A stretch of DNA of 48,858 nucleotides from a bacterium (candidate division B38) B3_B38 (GCA_005223145.1 NJBL01000008.1:1-48858); one strand, 5' to 3'. Counted from the first letter of the stretch, positions 18,073-26,719 are shown. The notes: generated by a model from the sequence alone, not told the origin. Numbers and translations are program-made.

Positions 18073-18462
18073 CTAAATACGATCTATGATTTTCTTTAAT
18101 TTGCCCTGAACTTTCTCAGCAATTTTGAGCAACCTTGGGTTCTCAATCGCTTTCATTGATGCTACCGGGTCCACAGCAGACACTTCCACTTCAGATGGGG
18201 AAACCTCTTGAACAATCACATTACATGGCAGCATGGTGCCAATTTTGTTCTCAACCTGTAATGCTTCATAGGCAAAAGAGGGATTGCACGCACCTAAGAT
18301 TTTGTATTTTGGAAAATCTACATTCAGCTTTTTCTTGAGAGTCTCCTTGACATCGATCTCTGTTATGACACCAAACCCCTCTTTCTTCAGCTCATCTTTT
18401 ACCCTTTCAATTGCTTCATCGTAGGACATATTTAATGTTTTGGTAAAATGGTAGCTAAACAA
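18073..18462 (-). CDS. DUF302 family protein
   Basis: A 129-residue protein with the DUF302 pattern: EGFGVITEIDVKETLKKKL, then YKILGACNPSFAYEAL and IGTMLPCNVIVQE. The track ORF begins at 18528, but a TTG at 18462 follows a perfect AGGAGG with 5-nt spacing and gives the normal family N-terminus (MFSYHFTKTLNMSYDEA), so this start is chosen. The function of DUF302 is not known; members often neighbour metal or redox genes. The conserved cysteines in GACNP and LPCNV could bind metal or take part in redox chemistry, which is inference. Confidence 0.88.
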   Translation of the reverse strand: MFSYHFTKTLNMSYDEAIERVKDELKKEGFGVITEIDVKETLKKKLNVDFPKYKILGACNPSFAYEALQVENKIGTMLPCNVIVQEVSPSEVEVSAVDPVASMKAIENPRLLKIAEKVQGKLKKIIDRI

Positions 18463-18507
18463 TAGTACCTCCTGCTCATTAGTCAACTTAACAAAACTTT
18501 TTTGATT

Positions 18508-18547
18508 AAAGGAGGTCCAACACAACACCTTGGATTGGACCCCCTTT
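18508..18547 (-). terminator. Strong inverted repeat between the Met-rich and DUF302 genes
   Basis: Arms AAAGGAGGTCCAA and TTGGACCCCCTTT pair at 12 of 13 positions around a 14-nt loop. It lies 9 nt after the Met-rich gene and before DUF302, so it may stop or attenuate transcription between them. The U tract is short. Confidence 0.55.
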
Positions 18548-18555
18548 AAGACTCA

Positions 18556-19017
18556 TTACTCCTTGGTCTTCTCCTTCTTCATCTCTTCCATTCTTTTGCT
18601 CATCTCCTGCATGTTGTTCATAGCGCTCTGCATGTGCTCGGTCATCGTCTTCATATGCTCCTGGAACTGCTCCATATGCTTTTTCATAACTTTATCTTTC
18701 ATCATCTCCTCATTCATCATCATCGAATCCATGTTCTCCATCATGCCCTTCATATGCTGAGACATATAATGCATTCTCATCATCATATTTCTCATATTCA
18801 TCATCCCCATGCATTCAGGATGCATCTTCTGTCCCATCATCATATCCATGTTCTTCATCATTTCACCGCACCGGCTCATCATTTTGTCCATGGATTGCAT
18901 CATCTCTTTCTGGTGCATCTTAGCTTTTTCCTGCCCGGAAAAGCCGATTGCTCCCCAAGTAAAGACTAAAAGAATGATAGAAGAAGAAATGCCCAAGGTC
19001 TTAAGATGCTTTCTCAC
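18556..19017 (-). CDS. Exported methionine-rich protein, probable metal binder
   Basis: I recognise no named family. The 153-residue product starts at GTG with GGAGG 8 nt upstream, has an N-terminal hydrophobic segment (TLGISSSIILLVFTWGAIGFSG) like a signal peptide or anchor, and then a helical mature part with about 40 methionines, many as MM or MMM (for example NMRNMMMRMHYM), plus about ten His and two Cys (SRCGEM, HPECMG). Clustered Met with His is typical of periplasmic Cu(I)/Ag(I) binders, so a copper role is inferred. The mature part has no TM segment and is highly charged. The opposite strand gives a spurious His-rich ORF. Confidence 0.8.
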   Translation of the reverse strand: MRKHLKTLGISSSIILLVFTWGAIGFSGQEKAKMHQKEMMQSMDKMMSRCGEMMKNMDMMMGQKMHPECMGMMNMRNMMMRMHYMSQHMKGMMENMDSMMMNEEMMKDKVMKKHMEQFQEHMKTMTEHMQSAMNNMQEMSKRMEEMKKEKTKE

Positions 19018-19142
19018 GATTGTCGCCTCCTTTTTTATTGGGTTGTGCTATTTATAGCCTCTTCTATCTTTCAATATATATAATGCCAAATAAGTTGTTT
19101 TCTTACATTCATTCTTAATTATCAGGCAGTTCGGAGCAATAT

Positions 19143-19191
19143 CCGAGATCTCACACCTTGCCCTAAGGTACAGTGAGTCGCAGATCTCAGG
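19143..19191. repeat. Interrupted stem-loop in the gap between SHOCT and Met-rich genes
   Basis: Nested complementary blocks CCGAGATC/GATCTCAGG (one extra base), TCAC/GTGA and ACCTT/AAGGT surround a short GCCCT loop. It may be the terminator of the SHOCT gene or a protein-binding palindrome upstream of the Met-rich gene. The rest of this 227-nt gap is AT-rich with no convincing gene. Confidence 0.4.
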
Positions 19192-19244
19192 AAATATCTT
19201 CTGATTTTAATCGGTCTTTCCTTTTTTGAATTGATTTTTAATTT

Positions 19245-19466
19245 TCAAGAGAGTAAATCTCTCTTTTTCTGCTCAAATTCTTCTTTGTCGATCTCTCCTT
19301 TAGCATACCTTTTTTTCAATATTTCTAAAGGACTTTCACTCTGCCTGGTCTCACCTGGTCTGCTTTGCTGAATTAACCATTTAATGAAAAAGACCAAACC
19401 AACAATAACCAGAACCCAAAATATCCACATAAACCACCCGAACATCCAGTGATCTCCCCACATCAT
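19245..19466 (-). CDS. Small SHOCT-domain membrane protein
   Basis: A 73-residue protein with an aromatic TM helix ([24 protein letters not shown]) and a C-terminal SHOCT motif ([27 protein letters not shown]). SHOCT domains are short oligomerisation or binding modules. The GTG at 19475 overlaps the AGAGG site; the ATG at 19466 has 8-nt spacing and is preferred. Such proteins commonly accompany copper and other metal-handling genes, which fits the Met-rich neighbour. Confidence 0.85.
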   Translation of the reverse strand: MMWGDHWMFGWFMWIFWVLVIVGLVFFIKWLIQQSRPGETRQSESPLEILKKRYAKGEIDKEEFEQKKRDLLS

Positions 19467-19508
19467 CTTTATCACCTCTTTTTATGTGCCTAAGATCTTT
19501 TATCTCCT

Positions 19509-20876
19509 TTAAAACAGTGCCTCTATCGCTTCCTTGAGCGACCTTACCCCTATGAGCTCGATTTTCGGCCTCAGCTCCGATAAAGCCAGATTACTCTTGG
19601 GCAGAATACACCTTTTGAAGCCCATAGCCGCCGCCTCTTTGATGCGTGAGGACGCCTGGCTTATCCCCCTCACCTCTCCGGTTAAACCCACCTCTCCGAA
19701 GATGGCTGTGTGGGAGTCAACTGCCACATTCTTAAAGCTCGAGGCAATGGCAATGGCCACTCCCAGGTCAGTTGCTGGCTCGAGGACCGACACCCCACCG
19801 GCCAGGTTTACAAAGATGTCGTTCCCCATGAGCTTAAACCCCATCCGCTTATCCAGCACGGCAATAAGAAGGAAGACCTTATTGTAATCGAGTCCTATGG
19901 TTACCCGCCGTGGATTCCCATAGCTGGAGGAGCTGACCAGCGCCTGCACCTCTACCAGCAGCGGACGAGAGCCCTCCATACAGCTTATCACTACCGAGCC
20001 AGGGACATTTATGGAGCGCTCAGCTAATAGCACCTGCGAGGGATTGGGCACCGGCTGCAGCCCCCGGGTACCCATCTCAAATATTCCCAGCTCGTTAGCT
20101 GGTCCGAAGCGGTTTTTAACCGCCCGGAGAATACGATGGGCTTGATGTCGTTCTCCCTCAAAATAGAGAACTGTATCTACTATATGCTCCATGGTGCGGG
20201 GACCAGCGATATAGCCCTCCTTGGTGACATGACCGATAATAAAAATCGGAATCTTTCGACTCTTTCCAAAAAAGAGCAGCTGCAAAGCCCCCTCACGCAC
20301 CTGGCTGATGCTCCCCGGAGCTGACTGAAATCGGAGGGAGAAGATGGTCTGGATGGAATCTACTATTATGGTTGTGGGGCGCAGCCTATCCACCTGCTCG
20401 AATACTCTCTCCAGGCAGGTCTCTGCCAGAAAATAAAGCTTGTCAGGGCGAAGCTTAAGCCTTTCACCCCGCAGCCTGATCTGGCTTTCTGACTCCTCGC
20501 CAGAAATATAGAGGATAACCTCTCCCTGGAGGGAGAGCTTCTCGGCTATCTGAAGAAGGAGGGTCGATTTTCCGATGCCTGGCTCTCCCCCTATCAGCAC
20601 CAGGGAGCCGGGGACAATCCCTCCACCCAACACCCGGTCAAATTCATCTATTCCTGTCTTGAGCCTGCGAAGCTCCTTTTCGTCAATCTCCTGATAAAGG
20701 CGAGGGACTGCCTCCTCCTCCAGGAAAGGTGCCCACTGCTCGCCGATGAGGGCTCCTTTCTGTCTCTCCTCCACCAGGCTGTTCCAACTGCTACATTCGG
20801 GGCAGCGCCCCAACCACTTGGGACTCTGATAACCGCAGCTCTGGCAGATAAAAATAGTTCGTTCCTTTTTATCCAT
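19509..20876 (-). CDS. radA: DNA repair protein RadA
   Basis: A 455-residue RecA-like helicase acting in branch migration during recombination. The N-terminal zinc finger is CQSCGYQSPKWLGRCPEC. Walker A is GEPGIGKSTLL, the family motif is KNRFGPANELG and the C-terminal Lon-protease-like domain (about 285-455, with DLGVAIAIASSFKN) lacks protease activity in the family. It starts 8 nt after mlaD stops, without a strong ribosome binding site, and is probably the last gene of the long minus-strand unit. Confidence 0.96.
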   Translation of the reverse strand: MDKKERTIFICQSCGYQSPKWLGRCPECSSWNSLVEERQKGALIGEQWAPFLEEEAVPRLYQEIDEKELRRLKTGIDEFDRVLGGGIVPGSLVLIGGEPGIGKSTLLLQIAEKLSLQGEVILYISGEESESQIRLRGERLKLRPDKLYFLAETCLERVFEQVDRLRPTTIIVDSIQTIFSLRFQSAPGSISQVREGALQLLFFGKSRKIPIFIIGHVTKEGYIAGPRTMEHIVDTVLYFEGERHQAHRILRAVKNRFGPANELGIFEMGTRGLQPVPNPSQVLLAERSINVPGSVVISCMEGSRPLLVEVQALVSSSSYGNPRRVTIGLDYNKVFLLIAVLDKRMGFKLMGNDIFVNLAGGVSVLEPATDLGVAIAIASSFKNVAVDSHTAIFGEVGLTGEVRGISQASSRIKEAAAMGFKRCILPKSNLALSELRPKIELIGVRSLKEAIEALF

Positions 20877-20884
20877 AGATTTTC

Positions 20885-22303
20885 TCAGAATCTGTAGCCT
20901 ATGCCAAATAACAATTGCCGTCTATCCTTGCTTAAGAAGTCGTCATAACCTCCACTAAAAAAGAGTCCTCCATAAGGGAAAAAGTTGACCCTAAAACGGC
21001 AATGGGGGTTATTCTCTCGACCGAAGTTGAAGGCATCGATGGAGAAGCTCATTTGCTCCTTAGCAATGAAGAAATCAAGCCCGGCTCCAAATTCCGACTC
21101 AATCAGACCTCCCCTCAGGAGCAATTGGCTAAACCTCTGCCCGACCTGGGCAGACATCAGGAATCCCTTCTCCTGGGTTGTTGTCCTGACCTGGGAAGTA
21201 AGAATAGCGCCGGTGGGGTCAATGGTCTCCATCTCTCTGGTGGTAGTCACCCTTCTGCCCACCTGGTCGTCAATCAACTCCAGAAGGAAGAGCCGGTTAC
21301 CCCGCGTACGAAAGCCAAGCCCGAAGTAGGTCTTGAAGTTAGAGCTATCGAAATAATAATCGGTCTTAAACCCCAATATGAGGTCCAGAGAACCGAATCC
21401 CCGAACTATCTTCCGCGTTTCGCTTGCTGTCTCACTGACACTGTGGATGGTGCTTTTTACTTTATCCCTGACTTCATCATCATAGATAAGCTCCCCTATG
21501 GTCCCCTCCCCTTTTTTTATCTTGGAGAGGATTTCGTTGAGGGTCTTGAGGCTCTCGTCGAGCTTCTCGCCCACCCTTTTTATATTGGTTATTCCTTCTT
21601 GAAGGTCTGCCCTGTTTTCCTCAATCACAGCATCAATGTTCTGGCTGAAGTTCCTGATGTTCTCAACAATATGAGGAACCTGAGTCCTGAGGTCATCCGT
21701 AAGGAGAACCATCTTGTCAAAGGCAAGGTTAATCTTCTCCTTGTTGGTGTCAGATAGCTCCACCAGGGTACTGGAGAGCTTGTCCCAGGTGGCAAAAAAC
21801 TGCCTTACCCCTTTTTGACTCTCTTCGGAGCCGATAACCTCCCGCACATAATGGACCATATTGTCTATCTCTGCCCCGATGGAGTGCATCACTCCCACCA
21901 TCTGGTCGAGGCTGGTCGGGGCGAGCCCCTCTACTCGCCCTCCATTAAGAACCCGCGGATTGGCAGGGGTGCCTGAAGAAACCTCTATGTATTTCTCCCC
22001 CAGAAGACCGATGGTGCTTACCGCTGCTTTTGCATCAGCGTAAATTTTGACCGCTGGGTCTATTATCAGGGTCACCTCTGCTGTTCCTTTATCGGTAAGC
22101 CTTATATCAGAGACTCTCCCTACCTTATAGCCAGCCAGCCGAACATCGGCATCGGCCTCCAACCCGGCAATGGAGGAGAATTCCACCTTCACCAGGTAAC
22201 CCTTCTCCCTTACCCAGGGGAGGTTTTCGCTTTTGAGCAATAAATATCCGAGAAGGGAGAGACCGATTATAACAAAGATGCCAACCTTTAGTTCAGTTCT
22301 CAT
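20885..22303 (-). CDS. MlaD-type MCE protein with predicted C-terminal outer-membrane barrel
   Basis: A 472-residue substrate-binding component of an Mla/MCE lipid transporter. It has one TM helix (8-24), one MCE domain (about 36-115: GLEADADVRLAGYKVGRV, then STIGLLGEKYIEVSSG), a long helical region (about 130-295, EENRADLQEGITNIKRVGEKL) and a C-terminal part of about 175 residues that alternates in beta-strand fashion (FKTYFGLGFRTRGNRLFLLE, GAGLDFFIAKEQMSFSIDAF) and ends in Phe (LLFGIGYRF). The last part looks like an outer-membrane barrel. It follows mlaE and mlaF in the same operon. The ATG follows AAGGAGG. Confidence 0.9.
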   Translation of the reverse strand: MRTELKVGIFVIIGLSLLGYLLLKSENLPWVREKGYLVKVEFSSIAGLEADADVRLAGYKVGRVSDIRLTDKGTAEVTLIIDPAVKIYADAKAAVSTIGLLGEKYIEVSSGTPANPRVLNGGRVEGLAPTSLDQMVGVMHSIGAEIDNMVHYVREVIGSEESQKGVRQFFATWDKLSSTLVELSDTNKEKINLAFDKMVLLTDDLRTQVPHIVENIRNFSQNIDAVIEENRADLQEGITNIKRVGEKLDESLKTLNEILSKIKKGEGTIGELIYDDEVRDKVKSTIHSVSETASETRKIVRGFGSLDLILGFKTDYYFDSSNFKTYFGLGFRTRGNRLFLLELIDDQVGRRVTTTREMETIDPTGAILTSQVRTTTQEKGFLMSAQVGQRFSQLLLRGGLIESEFGAGLDFFIAKEQMSFSIDAFNFGRENNPHCRFRVNFFPYGGLFFSGGYDDFLSKDRRQLLFGIGYRF

Positions 22304-22320
22304 GGGCCCTCCTTTGTATT

Positions 22321-23070
22321 CTATTCGAGGGTTGGTATTGGTCCCTCGGCTTCGCCATGGATAAATTGTTGCACCACTGGGTTGGAGGAGCTTTTTATCT
22401 CCTCAGGTGAGCCAGTCTCGATAATCTTCCCCTTATAGAGCATGGCAATACGGTCAGCGATCTTGAAGGCGCTCACCATATCGTGGGTGATAGCCACCGA
22501 GGTCACCCTGAGCTTCTCTTTCAGGTCAACGATGAGGTTGTTGATAGCATCAGCCATTATGGGATCAAGCCCGGTGGAGGGTTCATCATAGAGGATGATC
22601 TCCGGCTGCAAAGCGATAGCCCTGGCTAACCCTACTCGCTTTTTCATCCCTCCACTTAGCTCCGCTGGGCTCAGGTGCTCACCACCCTCCAACCCCACCA
22701 TTCTCAAGCACTCCTTCACCCTTTCCTCTATCTCCTTCCGCTTCATTTTGGTGTTCTGCATAAGGGCGAAACCTACGTTCTCGCTAACCGCCAGAGAATC
22801 AAACAGAGCAGCATACTGGAACAGCATGCCGAACTTTTTTCGGAGCTGATTGAGCTCTTTCTCCTTCAATTCATTGACCTTAATCCCGTCAACCCACACC
22901 TCACCGGCATCGGGCTTCAGCAGTCCGATAATGTGCTTGATGAGCACGGTCTTTCCAGAGCCACTGCGACCCATAACCACCATAGATTCCCCCTTCTTCA
23001 CCTCTAAATTGACCCCATCGAGCACATGATGATTACCAAAAGATTTATGGACATCTATCAGCTCAATCAT
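22321..23070 (-). CDS. mlaF: MlaF-type ABC transporter ATP-binding protein
   Basis: The ATPase that powers MlaE/MlaD lipid transport at the inner membrane. Walker A is GRSGSGKTVLIKH, the signature is LSGGMKKRVGLARAIAL, Walker B is IILYDEPSTGLDPI and the switch His is in VAITHDM. The track ORF opens at a TTG (23100) inside the end of mlaE; the ATG at 23070 has AAGGAG 5 nt upstream and gives MIELIDVHKSFG, the normal N-terminus. With this start the gene lies 17 nt after mlaE. Confidence 0.96.
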   Translation of the reverse strand: MIELIDVHKSFGNHHVLDGVNLEVKKGESMVVMGRSGSGKTVLIKHIIGLLKPDAGEVWVDGIKVNELKEKELNQLRKKFGMLFQYAALFDSLAVSENVGFALMQNTKMKRKEIEERVKECLRMVGLEGGEHLSPAELSGGMKKRVGLARAIALQPEIILYDEPSTGLDPIMADAINNLIVDLKEKLRVTSVAITHDMVSAFKIADRIAMLYKGKIIETGSPEEIKSSSNPVVQQFIHGEAEGPIPTLE

Positions 23071-23087
23071 CCCTGCTCCTTCTATAT

Positions 23088-23855
23088 TTAAATACCCCAA
23101 AGAACTTTGGTAAGGAAGAAATCGAGAATCAGTATACTCATACAGGCAACCACAACCGCCTTAGTTGTGGCTCTGCCCACTCCCTTAGCTCCCCCTTCGG
23201 TATTGAAACCGTAGTAGCAACCCACCAGGGTTATCCCCAAACCAAAGAAGGCGGCCTTGATCAACCCATTGGTTACATCCCCCAGCTCTAAAATATCAAA
23301 GCTGCTTTTGACATAAATGGTGGGATTTGTTCCCAGCAGATTCACACTTACCAAATACCCACCGAACATGCCGATGCTGTCAGCAAATATGGTTAAAACC
23401 GGGAGTATGATGATTCCTGAAATAATGCGGGGGACCACCAGGTATTTGACCGGGTTGGTGGCCAAGGTCTCCAGGGCATCGATCTGCTCGGTGACTTTCA
23501 TAGTGCCTATCTCAGCCGCCATAGCCGAGCCTGCCCTGCCTGCCACCATCAGGGCAGTCAACACCGGGGCTAACTCCCGACAGATGGAGAGGGAGACCAC
23601 CGGCCCAATGAGGGTTTCGGCTCCGAAGCGCTGAAACCCCTGATAGCTCTGCAAGGCAAAGACCATTCCCGTGAACCCTCCCGTTATCAGCACCACCGGC
23701 AGAGAGCGGATACCGAACTCCTCCATCTGATTGGCAATCAGCCTGAGCTGTAAGGGGGGGCGAAATATCCAAAAAACACTTTTCAGTAAAAGGATAAATA
23801 TGTTCCCCATCTCGGAGCAAAATCTCACCACCCCTTTTTCAATTAATTTGAGCAT
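23088..23855 (-). CDS. mlaE: MlaE-type lipid transporter permease
   Basis: A 255-residue inner-membrane permease with about five or six hydrophobic segments. Family motifs are visible: VVLITGGFTGMVFALQSYQGF, RELAPVLTALMVAGRAGSAMAAEIGTMKVTEQIDAL and NPVKYLVVPRI. Together with MlaF and MlaD it forms an MCE transporter that moves phospholipid between the membranes. MlaB and MlaC homologues are not seen nearby. The gene begins 36 nt after dnaB, behind GAAGGA. Confidence 0.96.
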   Translation of the reverse strand: MLKLIEKGVVRFCSEMGNIFILLLKSVFWIFRPPLQLRLIANQMEEFGIRSLPVVLITGGFTGMVFALQSYQGFQRFGAETLIGPVVSLSICRELAPVLTALMVAGRAGSAMAAEIGTMKVTEQIDALETLATNPVKYLVVPRIISGIIILPVLTIFADSIGMFGGYLVSVNLLGTNPTIYVKSSFDILELGDVTNGLIKAAFFGLGITLVGCYYGFNTEGGAKGVGRATTKAVVVACMSILILDFFLTKVLWGI

Positions 23856-23891
23856 AATCCTTCAGCTATAAACCCAATAAAAAGAAGCCAC

Positions 23892-25235
23892 CTACTCCTC
23901 CTCCTGGGTGGAAAGGTCGAAGAAGGTGGTAAGCTCTTTCCTGAATACAAGCCTCACCATCCCGGTGGGTCCATTCCGCTGCTTGCCGATTATCAGCTCC
24001 GCTCGCCCCTCGTTCTCCTTAAGAGGTTCGTATTCCTCCTCGCGGTAGATAAAGCAGACCAGGTCGGCATCCTGCTCTATAGAGCCCGACTCGCGCAGGT
24101 CGGAGAGCTGGGGACGGTGGTTTTTTCTTATGTCCGGAGCTCGGCTGAGCTGAGAGAGAGCAATCAGTGGGACCCTCAACTCCTTAGCCAGTCCTTTCAG
24201 CGCCCGGGAGATGCTCGATATCTCCTGCACGCGGTTTTGATACTGCCCCGTAGGGTGCATCAGCTGGAGGTAATCTACGATGAGGAGGGTCAAACCGTGC
24301 TCCAGCATAAGCTTACGAGCCTTGGCTCGCATCTCCACTACCGATATGGCGGGTGTATCATCAATAAAGATGTTTGCCCGAGAAAGGACTTCCAGAGCCT
24401 GACCCAGTCTCCTCCACTCCTTCTCCCCGAGGTAGCCTGTCTTAAGCTTATGGGCGTCGACCCGGGCTTCGGAACAGAGCATCCTGAGGAGAAGCTGCTC
24501 TCGGGACATCTCCATGCTGAAAATCCCCACCGTATTCTCTTCTCTCTTACCCACATATTGGGCTATATTGAGGCTCAGGCTGGTCTTCCCCATAGCGGGG
24601 CGGGAGGCTATAACCACAAGATCTGAGGTCTGAAGACCAGAGGTGAGCTCGTTAAACCGAGAGAAGGGTGTGGGAACCCCGGTTATCAGCTCCCTCCTCT
24701 CTTGGAGATGGTCGAGGGTTTTGAAGCTCGCTTTGGCTATATCTTTTATAGGAACAAAGCCAGAGGTTATCCTTCCTTCGGCAATCTCAAAGACGGAGCG
24801 CTCAGCAAGGTCGATAACGGAATCGATTTCTTCATCCTGGGCATAACACTTGCTAATCACCTGATTGGAAGCGGAAATTAAGCGCCGGAGGACCGATTTC
24901 TCTTTCACAATGCGGGCATAGTGCTCTATATTGGTGGAACGAGGGACACCATCGATGAGGGAAGCTAAGTAGGCAGGTCCTCCCACCCTCTCTAGTTCGC
25001 CGCTGTCAGCGAGAGATTCCTTGAGAGTCACCAGGTCTATTGCCCTGGATTTATCCCATAGGTCAACCATCTTAAGGAAGACCCTTCGGTGGCTCTCCCG
25101 GTAGAAGTCGTCGCCGGTCAACAGCTCTATGGCCTCGTTAAGGGTTCTGTTGTCCAGCAGAATGGCACCCAGCACAGAGCGCTCCGCTTCGAGGCTATGG
25201 GGGAGCACCTTCTCTAAAGTAAGGTCATCTGCCAT
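23892..25235 (-). CDS. dnaB: Replicative DNA helicase DnaB
   Basis: The hexameric fork helicase. The N-terminal domain (PHSLEAERSVLGAILLDNRTL) is followed by the RecA-like motor with Walker A SRPAMGKTSLSLNIA, Walker B LLIVDYLQLM and the motif QDADLVCFIYREEEY near the C-terminus. The 447-residue length is normal and no intein is inserted. GGGGAGG precedes the ATG. The rpsF-rpsR-rplI-dnaB order is widely conserved in bacteria. Confidence 0.97.
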   Translation of the reverse strand: MADDLTLEKVLPHSLEAERSVLGAILLDNRTLNEAIELLTGDDFYRESHRRVFLKMVDLWDKSRAIDLVTLKESLADSGELERVGGPAYLASLIDGVPRSTNIEHYARIVKEKSVLRRLISASNQVISKCYAQDEEIDSVIDLAERSVFEIAEGRITSGFVPIKDIAKASFKTLDHLQERRELITGVPTPFSRFNELTSGLQTSDLVVIASRPAMGKTSLSLNIAQYVGKREENTVGIFSMEMSREQLLLRMLCSEARVDAHKLKTGYLGEKEWRRLGQALEVLSRANIFIDDTPAISVVEMRAKARKLMLEHGLTLLIVDYLQLMHPTGQYQNRVQEISSISRALKGLAKELRVPLIALSQLSRAPDIRKNHRPQLSDLRESGSIEQDADLVCFIYREEEYEPLKENEGRAELIIGKQRNGPTGMVRLVFRKELTTFFDLSTQEEE

Positions 25236-25330
25236 CGTTCGCCTCCCCTTATTTGATATTTAAAGAACTCTGTTATCAATATTAAATTTCTTTTATTATA
25301 TATTAAAACCTGCCTAAAGTAAACTAAAAA

Positions 25331-25774
25331 TTACTCCTTTACCACCCACACCTTCACCTCTCCCATAACTTCGGCATAGAGCTTTATCTTCACCGAGTAG
25401 ACCCCCAACCGTTTGATAGACTGTTCCATAATTATTCTTTTGCGGTCAATTTCTAAACCTTCCTGTTTTAAAGCTTCGACTATTTCCCCAGGGGTAACCG
25501 AGCCGAAAAGAATGTCCTGCTCGCCTGCTTTTTTCCTGATGGTCAAGGAGATTTTCTGGAGCCTGGCTACCATCTCTTCAGCATCTTCCTTCTTCTGTAA
25601 GCAGTGGGTCTCCTCAATCTTCTGCTCCCTTTCCAACAGTTTCATGTTCTTCAGGGTAGCAGACAGGGCTAACCCTTTGGGCAAAAGATAGTTTCTGGCA
25701 TATCCATCGGCTACATCGACCACATCTCCCCGCTGTCCCAATTGGGAGACGCTCTCCTTTAAGATTACTTTCAC
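25331..25774 (-). CDS. rplI: 50S ribosomal protein L9
   Basis: The L9 signature (MKVILKESVSQLGQRGDVVDVADGYARNYLLPKGLAL) is at the N-terminus, followed by the long helix and the C-terminal 23S rRNA-binding domain. The track ORF starts 22 codons early; the GTG at 25774 preceded by GGAGG (7-nt spacing) yields the expected 147 residues. It lies between rpsR and dnaB. A 170-nt gap separates it from rpsR, with no gene in it. Confidence 0.97.
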   Translation of the reverse strand: MKVILKESVSQLGQRGDVVDVADGYARNYLLPKGLALSATLKNMKLLEREQKIEETHCLQKKEDAEEMVARLQKISLTIRKKAGEQDILFGSVTPGEIVEALKQEGLEIDRKRIIMEQSIKRLGVYSVKIKLYAEVMGEVKVWVVKE

Positions 25775-25947
25775 ATCAATACCTCCATTAAAAAAGATAC
25801 CTTTTCCCCTTATAAATCTTTGACTATATAAAAGAACCATACGGTGTCTTACCTATTCTTGAGGTAGAACCTTCATCAAATGATTTAAGGGACGGGAAAT
25901 CTGCACTTTTCAAGAGGATAGGCAACCGCAGAGTTTGCTCTCTTCCC

Positions 25948-26217
25948 TTATCGATAGTCGGTAGTATAAGGTAGAAGAGCTATATTTCGTGCTCTTTTAA
26001 TAGCAACCGTTAGCTTCCGTTGGTGTCGAGCACAGGTGCCTGAAATTCGCCGAGGGAAGATTTTTCCCCTTTCAGGTATATACTCTTGTAAAAGTCTCAC
26101 ATCTTTGTAATCAATCTCGTCAATCTTATTGGCGCAGAACTTACATACTTTCCGCCGTCTATAGGTAAACCGGCGATAAAACTGGTCTGTTTTCCTCTTC
26201 CTCCTTCCAAAGCGCAT
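25948..26217 (-). CDS. rpsR: 30S ribosomal protein S18
   Basis: The small basic protein binds 16S rRNA with S6. Typical text is [23 protein letters not shown] and [18 protein letters not shown]. The three cysteines (CKFC and GTC) suggest the zinc-binding form. The ATG at 26217 follows AAGGAG and gives 89 residues starting MRFGRRKRK, better than the track start at 26253. No ssb gene lies between rpsF and rpsR, unlike in many bacteria. Confidence 0.96.
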   Translation of the reverse strand: MRFGRRKRKTDQFYRRFTYRRRKVCKFCANKIDEIDYKDVRLLQEYIPERGKIFPRRISGTCARHQRKLTVAIKRARNIALLPYTTDYR

Positions 26218-26277
26218 CCCACCGCTCCTTTCCTGAAAATTAGGGTTTCTCATTATCCCGTAGGGGGGCTTCCTGTT

Positions 26278-26655
26278 CTACCACTGGCGGTGCATTCCAC
26301 CAGCAAATCTGGTTCTCCCTGCCTCAGAGTAGTCGCGCCGCAGTCTCTTTACATCAACCTCCTTTGGTGGACCTTTGAGCTTTACTGTAAGGTATATGAG
26401 CACTAACTCCATTATCTTAAGCCTCTTCTCCAGCTTCTCCACAATCCCCCGTTTCGCCTGGTAGACGAAATAGAGGTAAACCCCTTCATTAAACCTTTTT
26501 ATGGGATATCCTAATTTAATCTTACCCCAGTTTTCCTTTTTTTGCAACTCCCCATCTTCTCTGGTTATCGTTTGCTCGACATCTTGGACAAAGCTCTCTA
26601 TCTCTTCTGGGGTTGCCTGCGGGTTTACTGCTATTATAGTCTCATAAAGCTGCAT
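26278..26655 (-). CDS. rpsF: 30S ribosomal protein S6
   Basis: The 125-residue protein begins MQLYETIIAVNPQATPEEI and has the family segment KLGYPIKRFNEGVYLYFVYQ and a C-terminal extension with basic and Gly/Arg residues. It partners S18 in the 30S platform. GGAG lies 8 nt before the ATG. It follows the pyrophosphatase-like gene by 64 nt. Confidence 0.96.
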   Translation of the reverse strand: MQLYETIIAVNPQATPEEIESFVQDVEQTITREDGELQKKENWGKIKLGYPIKRFNEGVYLYFVYQAKRGIVEKLEKRLKIMELVLIYLTVKLKGPPKEVDVKRLRRDYSEAGRTRFAGGMHRQW

Positions 26656-26719
26656 AATTTAAACTCCTCACCTTTAGTAAGCATAAGTCCAGAGGGTTAC
26701 CGGAGTCATCCATAATAGA

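Noticed and set aside
18634-18969. His-rich 111-residue plus-strand ORF that looks like a metal-binding protein
   Set aside because: Its His codons (CAT) are the reverse of the ATG codons of the Met-rich gene; no ribosome binding site.
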